A stretch of 64,000 nt of DNA, from assembly GCA_004802705.1 (NCBI GenBank), contig SGPL01000112.1, positions 1 through 64,000 of the forward strand, written 5' to 3'. Below the pieces are notes generated by a model. It was not told where the DNA came from. It ran no database searches and was given only the letters and a program-made list of their open reading frames with translations. This document shows, piece after piece, positions 1 to 10,753 of the stretch (positions are counted from its first letter, which is position 1; each line of letters opens with the position of its first letter). This stretch comes from Bondarzewia mesenterica (lineage: Eukaryota; Basidiomycota; Agaricomycetes; Russulales; Bondarzewiaceae). A program made the translations under genes and the position numbers.

Positions 1-429
1 AACTGCTGTTAGTAAGAATATCACTAAATGGCTATTTATTTATTCAATTTCGCTAAATTACTCTCAATTAACTGGCATTGTGGAAAATCCAGATGCCTTG
101 CAAGAAGTCCGGGAACTTGTAGAAGTCCGATAGACTTGTGGTGGGCTTTCACGGACTTGGCAAGTCCCCAGCTGATGTCAAAGTCAATAAGTTCATAAAA
201 GGCATCAAAAGTTATGAAAGTAAATATGCCCTTTTCCTGATGCTCATGTCACTTTCTGCTTGTTATGGCCAAGTTTCGTGGTTCATCGTGTTCAATAGGT
301 CGACAGGCTCATTCCGGCCAGATGAATGTAAGTTTTGGGATGGCATCGTCGACAACTAGAGTTCCGGCGGCAGGTGGATGTAAGGTTATTCTCATTCGTC
401 ATCTTTACTCCTACGTAGAGACTGACCCC
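1..429. other. No gene recognised (window start)
   Basis: AT-rich sequence with only short overlapping ORFs. No coding pattern, RNA gene or repeat could be supported. The pseudogene fragment begins near its right edge. Confidence 0.5.
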
Positions 430-783
430 GAAAACTGCCGCATCAGTCGGGAAATGGAGTCTTCGCCGAACGCACTCGGAAAACAGTTGCGTGATCAAGC
501 CTTCATGGCATCCTCCATTGGCGACTTTGACAGACTCGGTCTTCTCTCTGACTTTAAACCTGCCGCTGCCGAGTTGACGGGAAAAAAAGTCGCAGTGTTG
601 GACCTCTTAAATCGCATGCGCTCGTCGAAGCCGGTCGTCTTTTGCAACTATTGGATGTTTAACCGTGAGATGACGTTATGCCTGTGTGCCAGCAAAATAA
701 CAGACGGAGCATGATTTGATGTGATGGAGAAGGTCTTCAGTGGACGGATGAACACGTTGATGCTAGTGGCGTCGAAATTGTAA
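430..783 (+). pseudogene. Decayed last exon of a CAT-like acyltransferase
   Basis: The translation matches the final exon of the intact acyltransferase at 3842-5722: both carry an ASSIGDFDRLGLLS-type block (SSIGDFDRLGLLS is identical in both), a following GKK segment and a conserved CxYWxFN block. The two copies stay collinear to the same terminal stop codon (781-783 here), but an in-frame TGA at 712-714 interrupts this copy about 23 codons before the end. The upstream exons, including the HxxxDG catalytic part, were not found, so the fragment cannot encode an active enzyme. It is best read as a remnant of a duplication about 5 kb away in the same orientation. The left boundary is approximate. 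Confidence 0.75.
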
Positions 784-1839
784 GAGCGGATCCCCTGGCT
801 TGGTTGATGGTGGAGTTCGATGGTCAATGTGTCTTAGCTACAAGATAGACTAACGTGTCAGATGGAAAGTTACATCAGAATGTTTGGTTTGCGAACAAGT
901 AAGTCATATTGCTCCGTACATGATGGAGTCAACATGCCGCTTCAGACATTTGTTCGGAACTACAACAATTCCCACCGCAGTCGCATCCTCGCGATCTGCG
1001 TTGTGTTAGGACGATGCCACGTTTCATGATAAGAATTCTTTCTCTTTTTCTCAGTTGAAGAAATTATATGGGCAAGAGAGATCTGAAATGGTCAATCAAA
1101 GACATGCTGCATTGGCTTCATCCGAATGGTCACCAGTCCGGGCCCCCAGCTTCTGCAGCAGTAATGACGGCACCAAAGTGTCGTTGTTCGTGAGGTAGAA
1201 CAAACTCGCCTTTCCCGAGCATAAAAATACCAGCTCGCGATACCATTACCGAACTAACTCTTTGGAGGCAGCTCGTACGTCGTGTAGAAGCTGACGCCCG
1301 CAAGCCCGCTTCCCATCGCTGTGGCATCATCTACCCGACAGACCAAATCTCACCGTATCCGGCGCGTGGCGAACGAACGGTAGTCTCGGGTCGCATCATC
1401 CCCATCCCCATCGTACATCCGAAGCGAGGACATCCGCGACGCTCTCACAAGAGGTGCTCGTAGCGCTGACTCTACCACGAGCTTCTTGGGAGATGGATCC
1501 TTCATGCCTGATTCTAGCTGCACGTCAGTCTTATCTATACTCACAGTGTTCCTTATCTGCTCACTCTGACATGGGCAAGTCCATCTCGAGCCATGCATGC
1601 AGCCAGGAGGCAGGCATCCATCCCTCGTAGAGTACCTGTAGTCGTCACCAAATCGCAAAGTTCGATGAACTTTCACCATTTCCGAGCATGTTCTGTCTGG
1701 ACACCTTCAGGTGGCATCTCTAGGGCATTTCTGATACCGGCAGCTCAAGGTCAAGAGGTCAAGAGGCCCATCTCCTTCAAGTCCGGGACTCGGGAACATA
1801 CTTTCTGACGTGATGGCAACAGCTATTAGTACCTGATAT
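784..1839. other. Intergenic, nothing recognised
   Basis: Only short ORFs on both strands with no shared frame, splice-like structure or recognisable motif. Confidence 0.45.
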
Positions 1840-2250
1840 CCAGAGCGTCGGCGTCAGGCTGAATGCCGATTATGGCCCATCGATCATGGTCAACAAGTGG
1901 AGGCGTGTTCCTTCAGACTTCGATCCGACGGTCGCAAACCTGGAGAATCATCATCAGGCCAAGCGACGCAAGATCTCGTACACGGACAATCATGCATACT
2001 GTATGTAGCCGTCACTGACGATGGATAAGATCTCCAACGGGTGGCAGCAGTCAAGGCCGCCTACAAAAACGCAACCAATAAAATCAAGAACCAGAACCCA
2101 GAAGATATCATCGAGGCGAAGCCTATCCTCGAAGGTGTACGTGCATCCATAGTAGGCCCTCACGGACTGACAACCATGCCAAAATCTGGGCCATCAAATG
2201 GACAGGCTGAGGAGGATGAACATGATGAAACAGCCCGATTCGTGTACTAA
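1840..2250 (+). other. Possible coding remnant, unrecognised
   Basis: Two adjoining open stretches look protein-like: one ending near 2000 with a basic KRRK patch, followed by a GTATGT donor-like site, and one at 2041-2250 beginning AAVKAAYKNATNKIK. No start codon context, family or complete gene structure could be established. It may be a degraded gene or chance. Confidence 0.2.
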
Positions 2251-3173
2251 CGCCATGATAAAGGCTTAGCCAACTGAAGAGGTTTCAAACCGGCACAAGG
2301 AACCTACGCCGAGCGCAGGCACAGCGTCTCGGAGGACTGCAACAAAGAATATATGCGAAAATATGTGCTGTGAAAACATGAGCAGACCATGCATGAGCCC
2401 TCAAGAGATGTAGGTGCAGTGATCAATGAGACTGGAGAGCTGGTGGTGCCAGCATATCGAAGGATAGGATGAGTGCGACACTAGATTATTCCCGGACACG
2501 ATAGATGTTCGACAGATAGCACTTAGCGTTACTCAACTTAGTTGAAGAAGAACACCCTATTGATCTCGGAGGTATCTAAGTACTCGATACAGATTAAGGA
2601 AGGCTCACAATTACGTGCATGATATTTGTCCCCTTTCTGCCCTAATTTGCAGGAAACGTTCGCTGCGTACGGGGCGTTACATAAAAGATTGAGAGTCAAT
2701 GGTGAGGCAGAGCGAGGTCGCAGAGGGTCGCTGTTCAACGTTCAGACTTGAAGTCGACTTGGAGCAGCTTGGAGCAAGCAGAGACAAATATCATGCATGG
2801 CCTGGATCTGGACTTTCAAGCACTTAGGCACATGCCTTTTCTTTATAATACCAACCTCCACAAGCTTCAGGCATTATTTAGTCACTTGTTTCATGCGGGA
2901 TCCTAGACGCTACCTGGCAATCCTGGCTGCTGTTCTTCTTGGTGTTGAAGCCCCTCAGCACTTGAAAAAGAGTGGGTTCTGCGCGAGCCCAGACGTCTTG
3001 AGGTCAGAATGCCCTTCTAGATGAGAAGTACTCCATCGCTTTCAGAAGACAGAGAAGAAATTTGCTTATCGGCTGCCGACGAACATGGCCAGGGCATGGC
3101 CGCATGACCTGGTTGAATCTTCTGGCATTTTGCTCTGCAGGTGGGATTCCCGACTGATACTACTACCAAGATA

Positions 3174-3680
3174 CTACCATCGTAGCTCACTTCTGCTCAG
3201 CTCAGAAGTCAGTCCCAACTTCGCCGAAGACAGCAAGCACAATTTCTGCACTGCTCTCGACAATATGATTTCAGTGTGCCACTGCAGCGCCTTGTTATCA
3301 TGGATCTGCCGTGATTTACTATCTCGACTGGTCGGTGTGAGTGAATTTATGCGACATATCATAATGCCATAAGTCTGTTCATTGTTCTCGAACTCCTCAC
3401 GATAAAGTGCTTCCTGATGATAAAGTGTAATTCCAGGCTGCAGCACCTTCCGAAAGTTGTCTTCCTGATGCCGTTTTCCTATGTGCTGCGCTTCTTCTGC
3501 CACCTTGCCTGCAAAATTCCTTGCACTCCATACCTGTTTCACCATACCGTTTATGATCCGGCAGACTTCGGCGCTCGCTTTGGACAACTCAACCCTATTT
3601 TTAAGTACTTGAACCGGTGGCTGGCTAACTTTTAGCAGTGCGGCAGAAACAATGCTGCCGACGCACATCGGGGCTTCCAA
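3174..3680 (-). CDS. Unrecognised ORF, about 168 aa
   Basis: A single uninterrupted minus-strand ORF encodes a polar, lysine- and glutamate-rich helical-looking protein with segments such as ARNFAGKVAEEAQHIGK and a cysteine near a basic tract. No domain was recognised, and neither a signal peptide nor a membrane segment is evident. The region around it is gene-poor and contains the acyltransferase relic, so this may be a remnant of a larger gene or a chance ORF. The start at 3680 is simply the first in-frame ATG. Confidence 0.25.
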   Translation of the reverse strand: MEAPMCVGSIVSAALLKVSQPPVQVLKNRVELSKASAEVCRIINGMVKQVWSARNFAGKVAEEAQHIGKRHQEDNFRKVLQPGITLYHQEALYREEFENNEQTYGIMICRINSLTPTSRDSKSRQIHDNKALQWHTEIILSRAVQKLCLLSSAKLGLTSELSRSELRW

Positions 3681-3841
3681 CTTCCCCGGTGATAGTAACG
3701 GAGACTTGCACTATGACATTGAGGTGACGAGAATTGCAGGGTTCATCCTTTGTTACTCATTTGCTTCTCGGGTCATCCCGTTGCTGCCCAAGGATAAAAG
3801 TCGGACTGGTCTGTGAAGATAAACAACATCCTCTTACTGCC

Positions 3842-5722
3842 ATGTCTCACTCTTATTATTTCACGCCAGCGGTAGCTAGCGATGGAGGCAAGGTTGCTAA
3901 GACCTTGAAACGCCAACAGTTTGGATTTGAGGCGCTCCTTTGTGCTTGGTCGTGAGTCGAGGTTCCAGTGGTTGGCCTCCATACCCTCACAAACGTATGA
4001 GCTGATGTCCACCCTTTTTCAGTGATGAAGAGGAGGGTCTTTTGTTCTACACTGGATCCTCGCTTGTACAGCTGTCTCACAAAGTGAGTCGTAAGGAACT
4101 CGAACAATGCGTGCAGTCGTCTTGGCTTCGCCTTCGCCACTTGTCTCCGTCCATTGGATTGGATATTGTCTACTCTTCAGCCCATCGCAACTGGTTGCTG
4201 GAGTACTCTGTTCCCCATTCGCGGGCAGAAATGGATGCCTGGGCCGCGAAGACGATCATCTTCCATGATACCGAGATGCCGTTCGTCGAGCAGGACTTAA
4301 AATTAGCGGATCGGTGGTGGAAACTTTCGGATGGAGCACACGCGATGGAATTGCACGTTTCTCCCGTTCGCGAAAAGGATGGCATTTGGACATTAAGGCA
4401 AGCGGAAGTGCCTGTGCGATCATCTATTCCTTGACTTACGTGTTTGTCAGCCTTCTCGCTCCTCATGTCGTCATCGACGGTCGCGGGTGTCTCAATCTTT
4501 TCTCTCAGCTGTTGAAATTCTTGAACGAGGCATTGGAAGATCCTAAAGCCGCCTCTGATATCTCCACGAAACTGGAATGGGGAAGCGAAACAGATCGGTT
4601 GTATCCCGCTGGTGTTATTCTAACAGGCCAATTCAATGAGGCCTGGGCTGACTCGATGAAGGAGGCGGCCGCTTCGCCGACCCCCTCTGGAACGGTGAGT
4701 ATAATGGTTGACATTACTCGTCTTCGCTTTTGAACATATTATATCTCCAGATTCCCTTCCTGCCTCCTGCTGTCGAAAATCCTACAGCTACGAGAGGCGT
4801 AGTTGCCCGCGTCGTCCAGCTCGACGTGCAGCAAACAAACGCGCTCCGCAAGCTGTGCAAAAGTCGTGGTCGCACTATCACGCAGATGATTGACCCCATA
4901 CTTGTCGTGGCCGATAATGAAGCTATCCTCACAACCGCGAAGGCCCACGGAGAGCAACACTTCAACACTGTCGTTAATGCTTACGAGCGTGCGACGCACT
5001 GGATCTTGGATATTGCTGTCAAGGACGAGGTAATAATCTGGGCATATGCTCCATCCGGAACTTCACTGACAACAATCAACATATTCACAGCGTCCGAACT
5101 ATGTCGAGCATTCGAGGAATGGTGTTACCTTCGCCGTAGACATTTGCCCTTTGATGCTGGACATGGCAAAGATCCGCGAAGCCCTCGGCTTTGACAGAAC
5201 CTCTGTCTCATTCCGGCGGGATGCGGATAAATTCTGGAACAGCGTTGTTGAAGACTACACGCGCACTCGAGGACAAGAGAATGTAAGGGCCGGATCAATT
5301 TTTCTTCTTCGACCCGCGTACTATATCTGACACTGGTGATTGGTCTACAGTTTGAAGTCGATGGCTATATCGGTCGCGAGGTTGAGAGACAGGAGTCGGT
5401 GCACAGCAATTCCGGCAAACTATTACGCGATCGAGCATTCCTAGCGTCATCCATTGGCGACTTCGATAGGCTCGGTCTTTTGTCTGAATTTACACCCACC
5501 GCTGCCGATTCGGCGGGAAAGAAGATCAAGGTACTGGATGTTTTAAATCGCGTGCGCCCGTCGAGGCCTGTCATGTTCTGCGCCTATTGGACCTTCAATG
5601 GCAAGATAACGTTCTACTTGCACGCGTCGGCGAAGTATCAGACGGAGACGGAAATGGATGTGATGGCGGGGGCTTTCAAGAAGTGGTTAGACACGTTGAT
5701 GGCAGTGACGCCGAAGCTATAA
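3842..5722 (+). CDS. CAT/condensation-like acyl-CoA acyltransferase
   Basis: Six exons (3842-3951, 4023-4397, 4451-4694, 4751-5029, 5091-5282, 5351-5722) join in frame into about 523 aa. The exon beginning at 4451 carries HVVIDGRG, the HxxxDG signature of the chloramphenicol-acetyltransferase/condensation superfamily, in which the histidine is the general base for acyl transfer from a thioester. The middle holds the usual floor-loop region and the C-terminal part an SFRRD-type block. The family includes fungal alcohol and trichothecene O-acetyltransferases; the substrate here is unknown. The second intron (4398-4450) uses a GC donor, required by frame. There is no signal peptide, so a cytosolic role is likely. 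No biosynthetic-cluster neighbours are nearby. A broken copy of its last exon lies at 430-783. The start at 3842 was chosen because upstream in-frame sequence is not protein-like. Confidence 0.82.
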
Positions 5723-8160
5723 GAGATATCCAGCTATGTTTTCAACGCAATGTATAATAGATAGACATTCCTTCTTAACATCTACCTGGGTGAACTAAAA
5801 AAAGGGCTTTGAAATCTGGCCCACACCGCCGAGGCTCGGCGAGGATTGAGGCATATTTCTGAAGTCTATGGAATGTAAAACCACAAATTTGCGGTCAGAT
5901 CCCGACAGCACCGGCGAATCCAAGATCGACACCTATGATAGGATAGACAAAAGTCCGCGAACATTTGCTTCCGATGTTTTATTTTTCAAGAATTCTAGTT
6001 GGGCGACAAGTTCAATTCCTGTACCGCCCAGCAATAATGACTCTACCAACCTCAAACCAACCTAAGTTCTAAGTATGACGCCCCACGGTTGATACAGCGG
6101 GAAAAAAATACGAGGTGCATTCACCGCAATAGATCCCCATCTGCCTTGAGTTCACGACACCCCTCGAGAAGGCGAACAAAAGATTAGAAATATTCGCATT
6201 TGCATCAAAGTCTCCGTTCTCCTCCGCACGTTTCAGATCTTGGGAAGAGTGAGAGACGGAACTATTTCTTCCTGGAAATTCTCGAGAACGATATAGATCA
6301 AACAACCAGTCTGGAGCACAGACTCACCCCTCAACCCGGTTTAGACCATCTGTCGCAGATTCTGCGTAATTCTGATCGTCCAATCCCCTTCTTGATCTTC
6401 TACGCACACGGCAACAATTTCTTGCACCTCAAAATTTCGGCGTAGACAGCAGCTCGCAGACAGCTTCTTGGTCCTTCATTTCGGCTTGCTCTAGGATATG
6501 CAGGAGCAAATACAACGCCGGAAAGATTGAAGAGATGACAGTTGAGATCACCGCCGGTGATGGTTCGGTATATGTTAGGAATTTTTGCAGTACTTGCAAC
6601 GCGGATTCTAAGCTGAAAGATTTGATGCCGGAGGCTGTGACTCGGAAAAGGGATCAGGAGAACGAGGATTACGAGGAACAGGAAGTAGAATCCTCGAGAC
6701 AGCGGCGTCGGAGAACTCCCCTTCGTGGAAAGCATTCATGACTTGGAGAAAGGTGCCGCGCGACCACACAATAGTGGAATGTCAGGCCCTAAGGAAATCA
6801 TAGCGACAACGCAAGGAACAAGAATCCCAACTTGACAAAGGCTTGAATGCGAACAACGCTCTTGCCGTTGTCCATGGTCGGGACGGTGATGAAACACGGA
6901 CTACTTTGTCCAATGGTAAATGCTTCTCACGACCTAGCCCTCAACAAGACACTGCCGCGGAAGAACTGCCCCATGACATCGTTTCCAGGGAGGCAATAAT
7001 CTGGGAAGGGAGAAGTCTGACACATTCTCGTCAGCGGTAACTCTGGAAAGTGTTTACATTCAATACATTGACAACAGGCTCATCACCAGTGGCCTGAGCT
7101 CGTCCACGACGAGCATCGCCTCCGACGCGAGGTATCAGGGCATTTATCCAAACATGATACCGTCCCCAGAAAATCTGTAACCTGTCTTTGCAGAAGCGCC
7201 CACATGATCAAAAGCCAGGGTAGCGCACTGCGCACAGTACAAGACAAGGTAAGAAACTCCATGAACAATAACCAACTGCAGTCTTTTGACCTGTCGATCA
7301 GGTTGATTATTTTGGACCCTGGTACATGCGCAGGGAAGTCTTGATCGACCATGTATGTTAGATTAATCCGAGCAGGAGTGAACAAGTAGAGCCCCTAGTA
7401 CTTCGAGAATATGAGTCAGTTCTACGTTCCGAGGCATTTTGATCTTTGAGCACGTATCATTTGCGCTGGGGTTTCCTACCTCCAAGGCTCCTCGGACAAT
7501 CATGGAGTATTCCAGGCTGATGTCAAGGGCTGGACGGCATCGACGAGATTGTTTCGCTTCTGTCACTATCAATGACAATCAGGGCAAATCACACGGCAGC
7601 ACGATGGAGGTGATCCGCCCAGCAGGAGGCTCCTTCGTGCACCGCAACCAGTTGACACTACTAGGCACAATCCAGCCTGCAGAGCACTTCTAATCCCTTT
7701 GGCACATCAGGCCGCACCGCGACAAGATTCTAGACAGGGACCGTCCGCACTCCCTTTTACCAGACTTCACTTAGCACCTCATCTATTGCTCGTCACCAAC
7801 CCTCAGCACATCCCACACTCCGCAAAAAAAAAAAAAAAAAAACAGGAGCTGTCGCCACTTCCTGACAGACCATACTCCTAGTATGGGGGCGGCCCCAGTC
7901 TGACAAAGGTGTGAAAAATCACGTACCGCGACCGTAGGTATGTAACGACACCGACACCACCCCCAACTTCCGGTGGCTGGCAGAAGGCAAGACCACGCGG
8001 GAGACAGCAGGTAAATTCGAAGAGGAGGACCCCTGGAAGTCACTTCAAGATGTAGCCTTCCTTCAAAGCTTCGACCGCGCCTCATGAAAGCGACATTGGA
8101 ATCTGGGCCAACGCGCAGACACGAAGCGGAGGACATTAAAGAGATGGTTGAGAGTGAAGA
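5723..8160. other. Gene-poor intergenic stretch
   Basis: No coherent gene was found. There are short ORFs (for example 6535-6741 on plus, rich in E/R) without family resemblance, and a 19-base A run at 7824-7842. The A run has no detectable flanking direct repeat, so I do not call a retroposon. Confidence 0.45.
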
Positions 8161-8189
8161 TGAGAGTGACGGATTTATGGATCCGCAGG

Positions 8190-8640
8190 ACGAGACAGGG
8201 CTATGGGTGTGCTCGCGGCCTCAGACGTCACAAAATCCCTAACGAAGACCATTCCGCCTATCATACAGACGCGACTACATTTGTTGGCGGCGAGACAAAT
8301 GATGCGCACGGAAACGACAACACGAGCAGCGAAAGCATGGAGGTCCCAAGAAATGTAGGCGGAATCAATACGGTCAGACGCTATCTTTAAGAGCAGAAGA
8401 GGGACGGTCAGTCGTGTCGCAGAGCTCAAGGACACGTACAGTCGTATACTCAAATCGAATCTCCATCATCCCTGCACGGAGTATCAGCATCGTTCGAAGG
8501 CCTTGCAGCGCCCCGCATGTATTTTTGTTCCTCTCAACACACTGATACCGAAGACGCATTCATTGAGCAAGTGTTCAAAGATGCCAATAAATCAGAACCA
8601 ACGAAGGGACGGGAATGGGAGATTCTTTAGTGATGATTCT
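8190..8640 (+). other. Coding-like stretch broken by a stop, unrecognised
   Basis: One plus-strand frame is open and protein-like from about 8190 (VTKSLTKTIPPIIQTRLHLL) to a TAG near 8355, then open again in the same frame (GTVSRVAELKDTYSRILKSN) to a TGA near 8645. The helical, basic composition looks like a real protein, but no family was recognised and no acceptable intron removes the stop. It could be a decayed gene lying upstream of PRE1. Confidence 0.25.
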
Positions 8641-8749
8641 GGGTGATTCTGGGTGACGCGTCGGAGTCACGCGTTGTGCTCTCGTGACCGAGTCTGACAG
8701 TTACGCGTCGCTGGTCTTAGCATTACTCTTCCTTACTTTCTCAACAACA

Positions 8750-9548
8750 ATGGAATGCTCGTTCGCTCTCACAGGCAAAGGCTACGTTATTATAGCAGCC
8801 GACACAACCGCTGCTCGCTCCATTGTGAAAATGAAGATCGATGAGGACAAAATAAAGACTGTCAGTCCTCATCTCCTCATGGCATACTCGGGCGAACCAG
8901 GTTCGTCGCACCCTCTAGTTATACTTGCTCTTCCAAAAGAAATAATGCTCTGTTCCTAGGCGATACTGTCCAGTTCGCTGAGTATATCGAACGCAACCTC
9001 CGTCTCTACCAGATCCGCAACCTCTATCCACTCCGCCCTCAATCCGCCGCTGCCTGGATCCGACGTTCTCTTGCCGAATCTTTGCGCTCTCGCAAGCCAT
9101 ACTCAGTCAACCTACTTTTGGGTGGGTACGACACGCAATCAGATACACCAGAGCTGTATTGGGTGGATTATCTGGGCACGCTTGTATCCGTGCCGTTTGC
9201 GGCGCATGGGTACGGAAGTTACTTCGCGCTGAGTTTGTTGGATAGGTGAGCTCGGCGTCTTTTACCCTGGAATTTTCTGGGGTGCAGCACCTGCCAGAAT
9301 TTGTGAAAGCCTTTTGATGAAGGCACATGAGGCTGCATCTGCATTATGACGAAAGTACCTCAGCTACATTCTGTTGCTGACGACTTGCGACTTACCACAG
9401 ATATCACAACCCTGATGCAACCCTGGAGGAAGGCCTTGCGACTCTCAAACGAGCAATCGATGAGACCGCGAAGCGTCTAACTATTGCGCCAGCTGCCTAC
9501 AAGGTGAAAGTGGTGGACAAAGACGGCGTGCGGGAGGTCACATTGTAG
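8750..9548 (+). CDS. PRE1: 20S proteasome subunit beta type-4 (PRE1/PSMB2 type)
   Basis: Three exons (8750-8900, 8960-9245, 9401-9548) give about 194 aa, the normal size for this subunit. Diagnostic blocks are [17 protein letters not shown] in the N-terminal third, the central LLGGYD followed by [11 protein letters not shown], the [14 protein letters not shown] helix and the C-terminal [11 protein letters not shown]. These match yeast Pre1 and mammalian PSMB2, a non-catalytic beta subunit of the inner rings of the 20S core; consistent with that, there is no propeptide or processed N-terminal threonine. It acts in ubiquitin-dependent proteolysis in nucleus and cytosol. Both introns have clean GT-AG ends and preserve frame. 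The ATG at 8750 begins directly with the family's first beta strand, which supports the start. Confidence 0.95.
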
Positions 9549-9594
9549 TATTTGCTGCATTTTGTCATGATTACTGTAATTTTTTGTCTCAGGC

Positions 9595-9944
9595 TGTCTT
9601 TTTGACCATGATATCTTTACAAACAGCAGACGGCTGTTCAAACCTACCTGAACGCCTGACCTTTGAGAGATATGCNGCAGGANAACTAATTGCAGAAGCC
9701 TCATCCAGCGAGTGTGCACAGCTGCAGGGATTAGAGTGACTGTACGTGGTGAATACCTCTTCTATTGATGTGTCCTTTTNCTGATACATATCCATACAGC
9801 TGCTCCNACTTCTCTCCAATCCGAGTGACGAAGAGCTAGCGAAGCTCGCCATCTATAATCGCCAGAATGCATTGATATTCGCCTGNCTTCTTTCATCCGG
9901 ACTTTCGACGTTATCTCTTCCAATCAGTCTCAATTATTCGCAGG
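9595..9944 (+). other. Possible short coding remnant, unrecognised
   Basis: A plus-strand frame reads LPERLTFERYAAG, then, after a frame change in a stretch with ambiguous bases, AGIRVT. A GTACGT...CAG intron-like segment (about 9740-9800) follows, then an open exon with LLSNPSDEELAKLAIYNRQ. The parts look like one gene, but at least one frame break exists, ambiguous bases occur within it, and no family was recognised. Its tight placement 50 bp after PRE1 is unusual. Confidence 0.3.
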
Positions 9945-10753
9945 TGAGCTTCATGAAGTACTTGAGCACAGAGCATCAAGTTCCAATCTGTNTTTCTCGA
10001 TGATTGTGGCATCCGTGACGATATTTGCTAGATTTGAGAAGTCAACACGACCAAGGGGATATGACCAGCTCTTGTGTTCTCTTTCTTTTCTTTGTGTGTC
10101 GACGACGTTGATTTGGATTCAAGTCGATTTTGGCGGAATCGCCGGGCGAAAGGGGGTGTGTTATCGCATGCTACAACACCAAGGCCATTTATTCCTTCAC
10201 CTTGAAGGTTAAGTATGATGCCCGCCGTATCGTGCACGATTTAGCCCGGGATGTTGGGGGTTCAAATAACACTTCGGAAGTTATTGAAATGTGAACGCAT
10301 GCGGGTACTTAGCGCTTAGCATCGAACAAGAGATGCTTTGTTTGGTAATCCCATAGTATTTTNCCATGAATATGTAAGGATGAACTTGGGATGAACCATC
10401 AAAACGTGTGGATATTGTTTGGATGTCGTGCTGATTCTGACCTGCAATTGGCTGCTGGCTGTGACGCGTCCAAAGCGCGTGACGTAACAGNATGTAACGC
10501 ACAGAGCTGGTTGTGACTTGCACCGAGNGTCCTCGAACTAGTCCTCGAACATACTTTTCTTGGAGCTGCGCTAAGAGCGAGGAGGTCAGTTCTTATGTCC
10601 ATTACCTACAGCCAGTTGTAACGGGGAATTTGATANCTTCAACAATAGTTTTATAAACCGCGTAATACGTATGGNCCGTGGTTGGTGCTGAAACGAGTGA
10701 CCCACCAAATCTCTTTTTCTTGCACNTCTTAGAACCGGTATTCAGAGCCGGCC
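9945..10753. other. Intergenic, nothing recognised
   Basis: Several ambiguous bases; only short ORFs in both orientations. It presumably holds the promoter of the inositol-deacylase gene, but no core element is obvious. Confidence 0.45.

Noticed and set aside
7824..7842. A19 run as a retroposon tail
   Set aside because: No direct repeat was found on both sides and no recognisable body upstream, so a simple homopolymer is the safer reading.
1..8600. Secondary-metabolite cluster around the acyltransferase
   Set aside because: No synthase, P450, transporter or regulator gene is recognisable within 8 kb.
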